The notes under the pieces were generated by a model that was not told the origin of the DNA, searched no databases, and was given only the letters and a program-made list of their open reading frames with translations. From Polystyrenella longa (GTDB lineage: Bacteria; Planctomycetota; Planctomycetia; Planctomycetales; Planctomycetaceae), in the NCBI RefSeq assembly GCF_007750395.1, contig NZ_CP036281.1, positions 471,211 to 535,210 on the forward strand: DNA of 64,000 bases, in the 5' to 3' direction. A program made the translations under genes and the position numbers. Numbering within the stretch: position 1 is the first letter of the stretch; each line of letters opens with the position of its first letter. Shown in pieces: positions 55,728-64,000 of this stretch.

Positions 55728-57947
55728 TCAGCGGACTTGATACAACTCTGCCATCACGACGAACGTCTTCCCTTCTTTCGTGTGAATTAAGTCCGGTGCC
55801 CATTCCTTGATCTCATTCTGCTGGGATGCGTTCAGGTTGTCGAATTCGATAATCCACAACGATTCGGGTTTAGAGAGAATCTCCCTCTCGACCAATTGCT
55901 GGAGGTGGGCCGGTGTCACCTTTTCGTCAAAGCCATAGGTCTGACGATAACGCAAAATCTCTTCCCAGTTGACGGCGACATAATCGAGGTTCGCTTCAGC
56001 GAATCTCGATTTGATTTCAGCGGTTGGTTTTAACTCGGAGGTATCCGGGTTCGCATCAGGTTGCTCGACCAGACTGAGATACTCTGAGCGATTAAAGACC
56101 GTGTTATAGATCGGTACAAACCGGGCATCAAATACTTGCGCTTCGCCGATAAGTAAGACTCGGGATTCTGCCGGAAGTTTTTGGTTTAACACATATGTTA
56201 AGTAGGCTCCCTGTTCAGCAATCTGGCGAGTCGTCGCCATGTCACTACCGACTGGTAAGTGCGTACCGAGTGAGGAGATCATCAGCACAAAGTTAACCCC
56301 CATCATCAGGAAGCCGACAACGCGACTGTAACGGAACCAGGCAGGGGTATCGCTCCAGGTGAACCCACCTCCGGCCAGGACAGTGAACGGCAACAGTGCT
56401 GGCAACCAGAACCGGTCGATTCGATGCGTGAAGAACCACCACATCAACGTTAAGTAAATGATGCCACCTAACAGCCACCAGCCAGTAACTCGTCTCCTCG
56501 CGTTCAACCAGAGCAATGGTGCAAACAGGAGCAGTAGGGGTGATTGCAGTGGGTCGCTGACTAGGCGGTGAAAAAGGGAACGAGGTAGTTCATTGAGTGC
56601 TTCCTGAGGAACAGAGTGGCCCGCTTGCCAGGCAGCATGGATTTCGTCCGTCCACCCCCGTCCTCCAAACAGGCCGTAAGCGAGAGGGAAAACAGGATTG
56701 CCAGTGAAGATGATATTCTTGAATAACCAGGGACCGACCGCGACTGTTAACCCGATGAAGAATCCGATCAATGGGTTCCGATAGATCTGCCAAAGTGATG
56801 GAGACGACGACGATCTCGCTCGTAGATACGGATGGTAGAGCAAATAGATCAGGAATATCGCTGCGGGCAGCACACCCCAGATCAAGCCCGGATACTTGCA
56901 AGCCATCGCGCCGCCGGCGAACCCACCGAGGAGAGTCGCCGGGATCAACAGGTCGGTGGGGGTGTCTGTCTTATTTTCGCTTCGCATGCACTGCTGCAAT
57001 TGCACGCCGAGAAGAAATGTGAGCGAAAGATAGAACAGCATTCCTCCTTCCGCATAGGCCGTCTTTGACAATGTGTAGCTCCAGGGGATGGAAAGCCAGA
57101 TCAGACAAGTCAGCCAGCCACTCGTTTCGTTAAACAGTTTCCGGGCGATGCTCGCCAACGCTAAACCGGTGCAGGGGACCAGCGGCATCAACAGGCATTT
57201 GCCAACCAATGCTCCGCGATACCAGTCACCCCGAAGCAGCATGCCTAACAGGGCAGTCATCTCTGTTAGTGCCGGGAAGCTGGTGTAAACGTTGTGTTCT
57301 AAAAAGGTGATCTGGCCCGCGAGATAATATTCCTTAGGCCCTTGCAGATGATATTCACGAACGTCGAAGTCGAGCGGAGGTTGTGTTGCTCCCAGGATCA
57401 TCAGCGTCAAGAAGGGAATCGCACACAAAACCAACCCGAGGTGACTTCGGAAAGGGAGGAGCGTAGGACCTTTAGACCGGTTTGTACGATGTCGATACCA
57501 ATGAACGGTTTCGATTAACAGGGGGACTAGGATCAACAATCGCCACAGCCAGGACGAGAGCATCCCCACCATACCGAGGATTAGGACCAGGCTGGTAACT
57601 AAAGAAAGCCCGATTCCATATGCGAACAGATTGAAGTCGAGCTCGTTCAGTTCACCGCTCCCAAGAAACCCACGTACATTGCGCAAAACCAAACGACCGC
57701 TCGTCCAGATTCCCAGTGTGCCGAGTAGTGCGGTGAACCACAGGTCGATCCTTTCCCAAATGAATTGATCGAGTGACGTTCCATCAATGCCCCAGTAGTC
57801 TGACCACCATTCGGAAAAGATCAGCGCGATGTCGATCCGACCGATGGTCACCCCCGGCAGGGCAAGCGGAACGGTCAGCAAATACCCTCCCAGTAAGAGC
57901 AGCCAGAGAAAAGCGACGATCAAAGGAAGAGAGGCGGAACGCGACAT
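55728..57947 (-). CDS. GT39-like polytopic glycosyltransferase (ArnT/Pmt type)
   Basis: A 739-residue integral membrane protein with about 13 hydrophobic helices, then a soluble C-terminal region (about 580-739). It resembles lipid-linked-sugar glycosyltransferases: an acidic first loop (PPLDFDVREYHLQGPKEY) with the DxxxY/H-type pattern, Lys-Tyr-Pro-Gly loop GAMACKYPGLIWG, and IPWSYTLSKTAYAEGGML. Start at ATG 57947 (MSRSASLPLIV), as a longer frame would overlap the neighbour. Probably transfers a sugar from polyprenyl phosphate outside the membrane. Confidence 0.78.
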   Translation of the reverse strand: MSRSASLPLIVAFLWLLLLGGYLLTVPLALPGVTIGRIDIALIFSEWWSDYWGIDGTSLDQFIWERIDLWFTALLGTLGIWTSGRLVLRNVRGFLGSGELNELDFNLFAYGIGLSLVTSLVLILGMVGMLSSWLWRLLILVPLLIETVHWYRHRTNRSKGPTLLPFRSHLGLVLCAIPFLTLMILGATQPPLDFDVREYHLQGPKEYYLAGQITFLEHNVYTSFPALTEMTALLGMLLRGDWYRGALVGKCLLMPLVPCTGLALASIARKLFNETSGWLTCLIWLSIPWSYTLSKTAYAEGGMLFYLSLTFLLGVQLQQCMRSENKTDTPTDLLIPATLLGGFAGGAMACKYPGLIWGVLPAAIFLIYLLYHPYLRARSSSSPSLWQIYRNPLIGFFIGLTVAVGPWLFKNIIFTGNPVFPLAYGLFGGRGWTDEIHAAWQAGHSVPQEALNELPRSLFHRLVSDPLQSPLLLLFAPLLWLNARRRVTGWWLLGGIIYLTLMWWFFTHRIDRFWLPALLPFTVLAGGGFTWSDTPAWFRYSRVVGFLMMGVNFVLMISSLGTHLPVGSDMATTRQIAEQGAYLTYVLNQKLPAESRVLLIGEAQVFDARFVPIYNTVFNRSEYLSLVEQPDANPDTSELKPTAEIKSRFAEANLDYVAVNWEEILRYRQTYGFDEKVTPAHLQQLVEREILSKPESLWIIEFDNLNASQQNEIKEWAPDLIHTKEGKTFVVMAELYQVR

Positions 57948-58009
57948 TAGCAATTCAATGAAGAGAGGGGGTGGGGATTGAGTTTCAGATATATTGCCTG
58001 GGACGGGAA

Positions 58010-59014
58010 TCAAATCTCCAGAAGTTGACGCATCATTTGCCAGGGTTGAATGTAGGTCAAAAAGGGGAGCCCGTCGACCGTCGCTTCAGGTCGACCAGTC
58101 ACGCCATCGACAGCGGGGCCTTTCTCGACCATCCGTTCCAGCAACTGCAAATGGTGCTCTGCCGTCCAAGGCGCCAGAATATCGGGGCGCTGTTTGAGAA
58201 TTGCGATCGCAGCAGTCAGTGCCAGGGCGCCCCAGTTACTGGTTCCGGCAACAATGATTTCATCTGTCGCTACGCGACAAGGAATATGGCTCGTTCCCTC
58301 CAGTGGAAGGCACGCCTGGATCTGTTGCCAGTCGAGTTGTCCCATCCCGATTTCATTACCACCATCTCCGATACCCATTGTGAGAGCCTGCGGATGGAAA
58401 TGAGGCAATTGCTCGAACAGTTCATGCAGCGGGGCATTCCACTCGTCGATGCTCAACCCCCGCATATTGTGACAACATCCCTGTTTTTCAGGAGGAACCT
58501 GGCTCAAGAACTCATTGATGTCTAAGTCGGGGTATTGTGATTGGAAAGTCTCGGTCGTGTGACCCGGCCCGGCACGCTCAATAGCAATGAGGTGGGTTAA
58601 TCCACAGCCCGGTCCTGATTCATAAAAGTGGCGATGCCACTCGGGTTCCGGTTTGAGCGGAACGATATGCACGAGTTCCGGGTCAAGGTCGACGGCGCGG
58701 GCCGCAGACTTAACGGCGGACTCCGAATGGGTGTCAGTCACGATTTGTGCTTTGATCCCCAGTTGTTCCAGCATTTTTGTCAGATAAACCGTTCCGGGTG
58801 GGCCATCGGTTTCCGAGGCGGCCACAATTCCGCTGGGGATATAGAAACCTGTGACCAGTACCACCCGTTGAGCGTTCTCCGCCAGCTCTGCGGCTGCCCG
58901 GGCCAGACTCCCCATTCCGAACGACTGGCCAGGCGTGCTCTGCCCCAGCAGGCCGCGTTGTCCGGGGTCGCGTCGAATCAATTGTTCCAGTTTGGAAATC
59001 AGGTCTGGGTTCAC
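58010..59014 (-). CDS. D-glutamate cyclase-like protein (DUF4392)
   Basis: A 334-residue homologue of the bacterial D-glutamate cyclase/C-terminal DGLUCY domain, which converts D-glutamate to 5-oxo-D-proline. Visible are LVTGFYIPSGIVAASETDGPPG and the diagnostic MGIGDGGNEIGMG, plus an early Arg/Gly-rich RDPGQRGL segment. The start is a GTG at 59014. Immediately upstream of the glycosyltransferase gene in the same direction. Confidence 0.88.
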   Translation of the reverse strand: MNPDLISKLEQLIRRDPGQRGLLGQSTPGQSFGMGSLARAAAELAENAQRVVLVTGFYIPSGIVAASETDGPPGTVYLTKMLEQLGIKAQIVTDTHSESAVKSAARAVDLDPELVHIVPLKPEPEWHRHFYESGPGCGLTHLIAIERAGPGHTTETFQSQYPDLDINEFLSQVPPEKQGCCHNMRGLSIDEWNAPLHELFEQLPHFHPQALTMGIGDGGNEIGMGQLDWQQIQACLPLEGTSHIPCRVATDEIIVAGTSNWGALALTAAIAILKQRPDILAPWTAEHHLQLLERMVEKGPAVDGVTGRPEATVDGLPFLTYIQPWQMMRQLLEI

Positions 59015-59843
59015 TTTGCTCTGCTGTTGTAAGGTGTTTATCTTAAATAAGTTATGGTTGCTGCGTGTGAATCCGAGGTGATTGATTCGATAGACGTTTT
59101 TTCATTCTTCCGCTCGGGAATAAGCGTCCGAATGGCATTCTTGCTTTCGAGAATTGGAGTCGCAGGACCAGAATCGGAGTTGCGAGTCGCATGGGGAATT
59201 GAAAGAATCCACCATAACATCGCGATCTGATAAGGGAGAGTGTATTTTCAGACTGGGGTTGTTGTCTCGCGACAGCGACTGTTTCCTCTAAATACTCTCG
59301 CTAAATTATAGGTTCGAACGCTCTCGATTCCTCATTTTCAGGTCGACCGCTCAGATCGATTTCACTGAGAGGGGCTATTATCTGAATTCTAACTCATTTA
59401 ATACTAGTGAGTTAGGCGTGCTAGTGCCTGCGGTTGTTTGAAAAAGCTCTTTCACAGACAGATCAGGAGTGCTGTTCAAACGGATTGAGGCGAGTTGGTG
59501 GGAGATCTGCACAAAAACGTGCGGAAATCAGGTTTCCTTCCGGCATGTCGGCTGATTCAGGCCTCTTGACCGTTTAGGATGGGCCAAAAGTTACTGGCAG
59601 GAGGCTTTACCGGCGGTGATTATCATCGTCATGGAGATATTACGGTGCCAAATTTCACACCGATGTCTAGATTTATATAGAGACGTTCAGTCGGTTTCTC
59701 ATTTGAAACTTCGCTCTCCCGCCTGACTACTAACTTGTTCAATTCAAAAAATCCCTCCGTCATAAATGGCTTTTCCCGGTCTGTGCTGACCGATTTCTGG
59801 AAAACCTCGTCGGAGACGTTTGTCATTCTCTGGAATAACATAC
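59015..59843. other. Long intergenic region upstream of the cytochrome oxidase operon
   Basis: About 830 bases. Two short leftward frames (59038-59220 and 59629-59841) do not look coding. An inverted repeat lies at 59389-59415 (separate entry). No tRNA or terminator was found; the region probably contains the oxidase operon promoter and perhaps a long leader. Confidence 0.4.
59389..59415. promoter_or_regulatory. Inverted repeat, candidate operator
   Basis: CTAACTCA (59389-59396) and TGAGTTAG (59408-59415) form a perfect 8-bp inverted repeat with an 11-base AT-rich centre. Located about 430 bases before the cytochrome operon. The symmetry fits a dimeric regulator or a small hairpin; binding protein unknown. 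Confidence 0.35.
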
Positions 59844-61298
59844 ATGTTCGAAATCGCTAACGAAACCAGATTCAGGAGCTATCGCTATCTCCTGCCGCTG
59901 ATGCTGGTTTCTGCCAGTTTGGTCGGCTGCGGCGAACCTTCCGATATGGAGTTTGCGCCCCACCCTCGCGTTTTCAACCTGATGCCGAAAGCTCAGGACG
60001 TCGTCAATTCCACCGTGAATACTCATTTCGGTGAACCAGGGTCGCTGCATGCCTGGGATGCCGTCCCAGTGGATTTCGGAATGGTCACGGGCGCAGTGAC
60101 AGAAGTCGCTGATGCTGCCGAAGGGCAGAAGAAGCTGACAATTGAACTCGAAGAAGAGTCTGAAAAAGACCTAACCGGGGACAGTGTTCAGTTCTATCGC
60201 GAAGATGAAGAAGGCGAAGAGGTGATCGATTTCATTCGCGTGCTCAATCACGATCCGGCGACTAACACTGTCGTCGTGTCGGGTGAATACTTTCCAGAAG
60301 CAGAAGCCGAAGTCAGCATCGGAGGGCATCAGCTGATTGAAGGTCAGCGGCTGTATATGAAACATTGTGTTCATTGTCACGGCGTGACAGGAGACGGAGA
60401 AGGAGCCACCGCGAAATACCTTAATCCCAAACCACGCGATTTCCGGTTGGGGTTGTTCAAGTTCAAATCAACAGATTACTCCGACAAACCATCGCACGAT
60501 GACTTGCTTCGCACCTTGGACGACGGCATTCCTGGTACCTATATGCCCTCATTCAAGTTGTTGCCTGAGAAAGAGAAAGCTTCGATTGTCGAGTATGTTC
60601 GCTGGTTATCCATGAGGGGCGAAATCGAAAAACGATTGATCGACTTCTTTGAGGGCGATTTTTCGATGCTTGCCTACGAAGAAGCGAAAGAAGATAGCGA
60701 AGAGGAAGTCGAGTACCTTGAGCAGGACTTGCAGGATCTCGTTCTCGACGAACTTCCGGATGAACTGGAAGCGATTACAGAGCAAATTGCTGCTAAGTGG
60801 GAGCAGGCGGACAAGAAGTCCAGTATCGTAAAGCCGACTAAACCCCGTGTTGAGGATACGCTTGATTCCCGCCTGCGTGGCAAGGAATTATATACATCAC
60901 TTAAGTGCGTCACCTGTCATGGTCCGCTCGGAAACGGAGACGGATCGGAGACAGAAACATACAAAACCGATCCACTCACCCAGGTGACGTACTCTGAACC
61001 GGGATTGTATGATTCCTGGGGTTCCCTGGTGAAGCCGCGAAACCTCCGGTTGGGTCAGTACCGCGGTGGGCATCGACCGATCGATGTTTTTCGACGTATT
61101 AAAGCGGGAATTCCCGGTACGCCGATGCAGGGTTTTGCTTCTGCTGCCAATGATAATCAGATTTGGGACATCGTAAATTATGTTCTCAGTCTGCCTCACC
61201 AAGATCCTTCTGTTGAATTTAATACAGCGTCTCCTGCCGAGACGACTTCGACTTCTCCAAGTGGGACGGATAGCTCTTCCGGCTCCGAAGGGGAATAG
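59844..61298 (+). CDS. Di-haem cytochrome c lipoprotein
   Basis: Exported electron-transfer protein, 484 residues, from the ATG at 59844. Lipobox VSASLVGC (Cys29) suggests a lipid anchor. Two class I cytochrome c domains: HCVHCHG (Cys175 to His179) and KCVTCHG (Cys355 to His359), each followed by a PGTxM axial Met region (GTYMPSF near 234; IPGTPMQGF). A Glu-rich helical linker separates them. It heads the operon with oxidase subunits II and I, so it likely donates electrons to the oxidase. Confidence 0.92.
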   Translation: MFEIANETRFRSYRYLLPLMLVSASLVGCGEPSDMEFAPHPRVFNLMPKAQDVVNSTVNTHFGEPGSLHAWDAVPVDFGMVTGAVTEVADAAEGQKKLTIELEEESEKDLTGDSVQFYREDEEGEEVIDFIRVLNHDPATNTVVVSGEYFPEAEAEVSIGGHQLIEGQRLYMKHCVHCHGVTGDGEGATAKYLNPKPRDFRLGLFKFKSTDYSDKPSHDDLLRTLDDGIPGTYMPSFKLLPEKEKASIVEYVRWLSMRGEIEKRLIDFFEGDFSMLAYEEAKEDSEEEVEYLEQDLQDLVLDELPDELEAITEQIAAKWEQADKKSSIVKPTKPRVEDTLDSRLRGKELYTSLKCVTCHGPLGNGDGSETETYKTDPLTQVTYSEPGLYDSWGSLVKPRNLRLGQYRGGHRPIDVFRRIKAGIPGTPMQGFASAANDNQIWDIVNYVLSLPHQDPSVEFNTASPAETTSTSPSGTDSSSGSEGE

Positions 61299-61373
61299 TC
61301 GGCGGTTGCTGCTTTACTTATTTTTATTTTATCTGATACATGATCGTTTGCCTCGCCGAGAGGATTACTTGTT

Positions 61374-62189
61374 GTGAAGAAGTTCTGGTCTCTCTTTTTC
61401 ATCTTCTGGCCCATCGTGGCTGTTGTCTTCTTTGCCGTTTCTCCATCAATGAATTGGTGGTTTCCAGGCGAAGCAGCATCAACCATTGGTGCCCGGATTG
61501 ATAGTCTGTTTTATCTGATTCTGTACCTCACTGGGGCAGCGTTTATTGGAACGCAGGTCGCAATGGGGTATGCGCTGTGGCGCGCCAGTGGCGTGAAGAC
61601 AGAGGACAAAGCCTGGTATTCCCATGGAAACCACAAACTCGAATTGATTTGGACGGTGATTCCCGCTCTGGTTTTACTGTTCATTGCTTTTGAGCAGATG
61701 GATGTCTGGGCCGAGTTTCGCATGGTAGATCGCGTCGCCGTAGAGATTCAACAGAACCCGGTTGCGGAAGTGACCGCCCGTCAGTTTGAATGGCGGATGC
61801 GCTATCCTGCTCCGGGCGAACAGCTTCAACTTCTTCCTCAGCCCAGCGACATGTTCATCGTGAATGAGCTCGTCTTACCAGCGGGACGCAAGGTCGTAAT
61901 TAACCTCAGAACAAGTGACGTGCAGCATTCCTTTTTTTCGCCCCAGTTACGGGTGAAGCAGGATGCCGTTCCCGGAAAGATGATCCCCATCTGGTTCGAA
62001 GTTCCGAAACCCGGAACATACGACCTTGTCTGTGCTGAGCTATGCGGGTGGGGACACTACAAAATGAGAGCGTTGATTAAAGTCTTGCCCGAAGAGGAAT
62101 ACGACGCATTCCTACAGTCGCTCTATGAGGATGAAACCTCTGATGGATTCGTAGCCAAAGCGGGCGAATCGACTGCTGATGAAGAATAA
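61374..62189 (+). CDS. coxB: Cytochrome c oxidase subunit II
   Basis: CuA-bearing subunit of the terminal oxidase, 271 residues, starting at a GTG. Two N-terminal membrane helices, aromatic segment RQFEWRMRYP before the CuA fold, and the CuA site VCAELCGWGHYKMR (Cys, Glu, Cys, His, Met all present) with the upstream His in SDVQHSFFSPQL. Unlike caa3-type proteins it has no fused cytochrome c; that role is presumably taken by the neighbour at 59844. Confidence 0.97.
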   Translation: MKKFWSLFFIFWPIVAVVFFAVSPSMNWWFPGEAASTIGARIDSLFYLILYLTGAAFIGTQVAMGYALWRASGVKTEDKAWYSHGNHKLELIWTVIPALVLLFIAFEQMDVWAEFRMVDRVAVEIQQNPVAEVTARQFEWRMRYPAPGEQLQLLPQPSDMFIVNELVLPAGRKVVINLRTSDVQHSFFSPQLRVKQDAVPGKMIPIWFEVPKPGTYDLVCAELCGWGHYKMRALIKVLPEEEYDAFLQSLYEDETSDGFVAKAGESTADEE

Positions 62190-62293
62190 TCTGTTTCTAT
62201 TTCTTCGTCTCACTCTGAATTTGGCACTTCCAGAGTCCCTGATAGTTTCACATTTAATATTAACGACGCAACCTGTTTTAATGAGGTCGTCTC

Positions 62294-64000
62294 GTGGCAA
62301 CAATTGAACCGACCGCTTCCGGACTTTCCGCACATTCCCATACGGAACATGCGGGGACTCACCAGATCGGTTTTATCCGAAAATACATTTTCTCCACTGA
62401 TCACAAAGTCATCGGGATTCAATTCCTCATTACGACTTTGCTGATGATGATGGTCGGTGGTGCCCTTGCGCTGGGAGTGCGCTGGAAACTCGCTTTTCCT
62501 GATACCCCAATGCCGTTTGTGGGTGAATGGCTCTTCTCGTCGCAAGGCGGTCAGATTACCCCCGAATTCTACACCATGCTGTTCACCATGCATGCGACGG
62601 TCATGACCTTCCTGGTCGTGATTCCAATCCTGGCGGGAGCGTTTGGTAACTTTTTAATTCCGCTCATGATCGGGGCGGACGACATGGCGTTTCCCAAGTT
62701 GAACATGTTCAGCTATTGGTTCATGATACCGGCAATCGCCTTCTTTGGATTCAGTATGGCCGACCCGAACGCGGGACCTGCGGCGGGTTGGACGGCGTAT
62801 CCTGTGCTTTCCGCACTCGCCGAATCCGCACCTGGATCACAAACCGCCCAGACGTGGTGGTTGCTGGGTCTGACCTGTGTCGGTGTTTCTTCGATGATGG
62901 GATCGATCAACTACCTGACAACAATTATCAACATGCGGGCACCGGGCCTGACCATGTTTCGATTGCCTCTGACGATCTGGGCGATGTTCATCACCGCGAT
63001 TCTACAGGCGTTCGCGTTGCCTGTATTAACGGCGGCAGGATTCATGTTGCTGGCAGACCGAGTGTTCGGGACCTGTTTCTTTATTCCGGCCGGAATCGTC
63101 GTGAATAATGCCGACCCAACCGTAGGTGGTGGTCAACCTCTGCTGTGGCAGCACTTGTTCTGGTTCTATTCGCACCCGGCTGTTTACATCATGCTACTCC
63201 CTGCAATGGGCATGGTATCCGACATGCTTTCCACTATGAGTCGGAAGCCAGTGTTCGGATATCGACCGATGGTTTACTCGATGAGTGCCATTGCGGGACT
63301 CGGGTTCCTGGTTTGGGGACACCATATGTTTACCAGCGGAATGAACCCGATGATCGGCATGACCTTTATGGTCTCTACCATGTTGATCGCACTGCCATCG
63401 GCGATTAAGACATTCAACTGGCTGGCGACGATCTGGGGTGGGAAACCGGAGTTCAACACGGTCTTCCTGAACTGTGTTGCATTCGTCTCTATGTTTGTTG
63501 TTGGGGGCTTGAGCGGAATCTTCATGGCGTCCGTACCAACCGACGTTTACTTTCATGATACTTACTTCATCGTCGCCCACTTCCATTATGTGTTGTTCGG
63601 AGCGACTTTGTTTGGCGTCTTCGGGGCCATTCAGTACTGGTTCCCGAAAATGTTCGCTCGCAAAATGAGTGAAGGTCTGGGGCAGCTACATTTTCTGCTC
63701 ACCTTTATCGGATTCAATGGAACCTTCTTCCCGATGCACATGCTCGGAATAGGTGGTATGCCCCGTCGTTACGCTGACCCTTACATCCACCCATATCTTG
63801 AGCACTTCCTGCCGATGAATCAGTTGATGACTTATTCGGCCATGCTGATGGGGTTTGCTCAGTTCATTCTGCTGTTCAATTTCCTGTACAGCATCAAGTT
63901 TGGCAAGAAAGTCGGCCGCAATCCTTGGAATGCCAACACTCTGGAATGGGCGGCTCCTTCACCTCCACCCCATGGAAACTTTGATGTACAACCTGTTTGT
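62294..64000 (+). CDS. coxA: Cytochrome c oxidase subunit I (A2-type), C-terminus outside window
   Basis: Catalytic haem-copper subunit. Starts at a GTG at 62294; 569 codons are visible and the frame is open at the window end. Haem and copper ligands are in TMHATVMTF, FYSHPAVYIM (His294 and Tyr298, the cross-linked pair), GHHMFTSG and VAHFHYVLFG. The position of the D-channel Glu in A1 enzymes (GHPEV) reads YSHPAV (Tyr292-Ser293), the A2 signature. The K-channel Lys is in SAIKTFNWLATIWGG. Pumps protons while reducing O2. Confidence 0.97.
   Translation, partial: MATIEPTASGLSAHSHTEHAGTHQIGFIRKYIFSTDHKVIGIQFLITTLLMMMVGGALALGVRWKLAFPDTPMPFVGEWLFSSQGGQITPEFYTMLFTMHATVMTFLVVIPILAGAFGNFLIPLMIGADDMAFPKLNMFSYWFMIPAIAFFGFSMADPNAGPAAGWTAYPVLSALAESAPGSQTAQTWWLLGLTCVGVSSMMGSINYLTTIINMRAPGLTMFRLPLTIWAMFITAILQAFALPVLTAAGFMLLADRVFGTCFFIPAGIVVNNADPTVGGGQPLLWQHLFWFYSHPAVYIMLLPAMGMVSDMLSTMSRKPVFGYRPMVYSMSAIAGLGFLVWGHHMFTSGMNPMIGMTFMVSTMLIALPSAIKTFNWLATIWGGKPEFNTVFLNCVAFVSMFVVGGLSGIFMASVPTDVYFHDTYFIVAHFHYVLFGATLFGVFGAIQYWFPKMFARKMSEGLGQLHFLLTFIGFNGTFFPMHMLGIGGMPRRYADPYIHPYLEHFLPMNQLMTYSAMLMGFAQFILLFNFLYSIKFGKKVGRNPWNANTLEWAAPSPPPHGNFDVQPVC

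Noticed and set aside
59038-59220. 60-codon leftward frame next to D-glutamate cyclase
   Set aside because: Short, no motif, no support beyond being open.
59629-59841. 70-codon leftward frame in the gap before the oxidase operon
   Set aside because: No signal, motif or ribosome site; overlaps the cytochrome gene leader.
1-64000. tRNA/rRNA genes, CRISPR arrays, insertion sequences or prophage
   Set aside because: No tRNA T-arm pattern in a plausible cloverleaf, no regularly spaced repeats, and no transposase, integrase or phage protein was recognised.

Overview
The window is chromosomal DNA of a planctomycete-type bacterium (Planctomycetota, probably Planctomycetales). The assignment rests on gene content. 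There are secreted Gfo/Idh/MocA oxidoreductases, BNR/sialidase-like secreted proteins, DUF3179, DUF5009-type acyltransferases and secreted c-type cytochromes. There are several long proteins without recognisable homologues, short or mixed-strand operons, and many starts without a clear Shine-Dalgarno. No prophage, insertion sequence, CRISPR array, rRNA or tRNA was found.

Layout. 1-2589: an RND multidrug pump (inner-membrane pump cut by the window edge, plus lipoprotein adaptor). 2960-7775: secreted oxidoreductase, sialidase-like protein, YdcF-like membrane protein, a small helical protein and adenine phosphoribosyltransferase. 8124-13040: a large unknown secreted protein, then a pair made of a membrane-anchored SLBB-like protein and an actin-fold ATPase. 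13306-21153: a MarR regulator, an oversized TolC, a MacA-like adaptor with a C-terminal EF-hand pair, and a MacB-type ATPase and permease. Together these look like one tripartite ABC efflux or secretion system. 21193-24860: GSA-like aminotransferase, HIT protein and PolX. 25254-27066: two unknown membrane proteins. 27173-30208: a co-oriented glutamine-synthetase-like ligase, PuuD-like amidase and SDR, resembling the gamma-glutamylation route for amine breakdown.

30358-36690: DinB-like protein, GNAT acetyltransferase, a full-length DnaA (no dnaN or gyrase genes beside it and no obvious DnaA-box cluster), dCTP deaminase and EttA. 36847-49800: alpha/beta hydrolase, YgfZ-like protein, malate dehydrogenase, serine hydrolase, beta-carbonic anhydrase, PDZ protein, ROK kinase lacking the usual zinc cysteines, LepA, cold-shock protein and a RidA-family protein. 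50028-59014: HGSNAT-like acyltransferase, a small unknown protein, and a secreted protein joining a CX5R phosphatase domain to a cytochrome c'-like CxxCH end. Then come DUF3179 (downstream of a perfect CRP-type palindrome), FAH-family hydrolase, a small charged protein, a GT39-like membrane glycosyltransferase and D-glutamate cyclase. 59844-64000: a respiratory operon with a di-haem cytochrome c lipoprotein, cytochrome oxidase subunit II and subunit I (A2-type, cut by the window end).

The best candidates for undescribed biology are the phosphatase-cytochrome fusion at 51704-52648, the EF-hand adaptor in the tripartite exporter, and the SLBB-anchor/actin-like pair. These functions are inferred from motifs read by eye; no database search was run.
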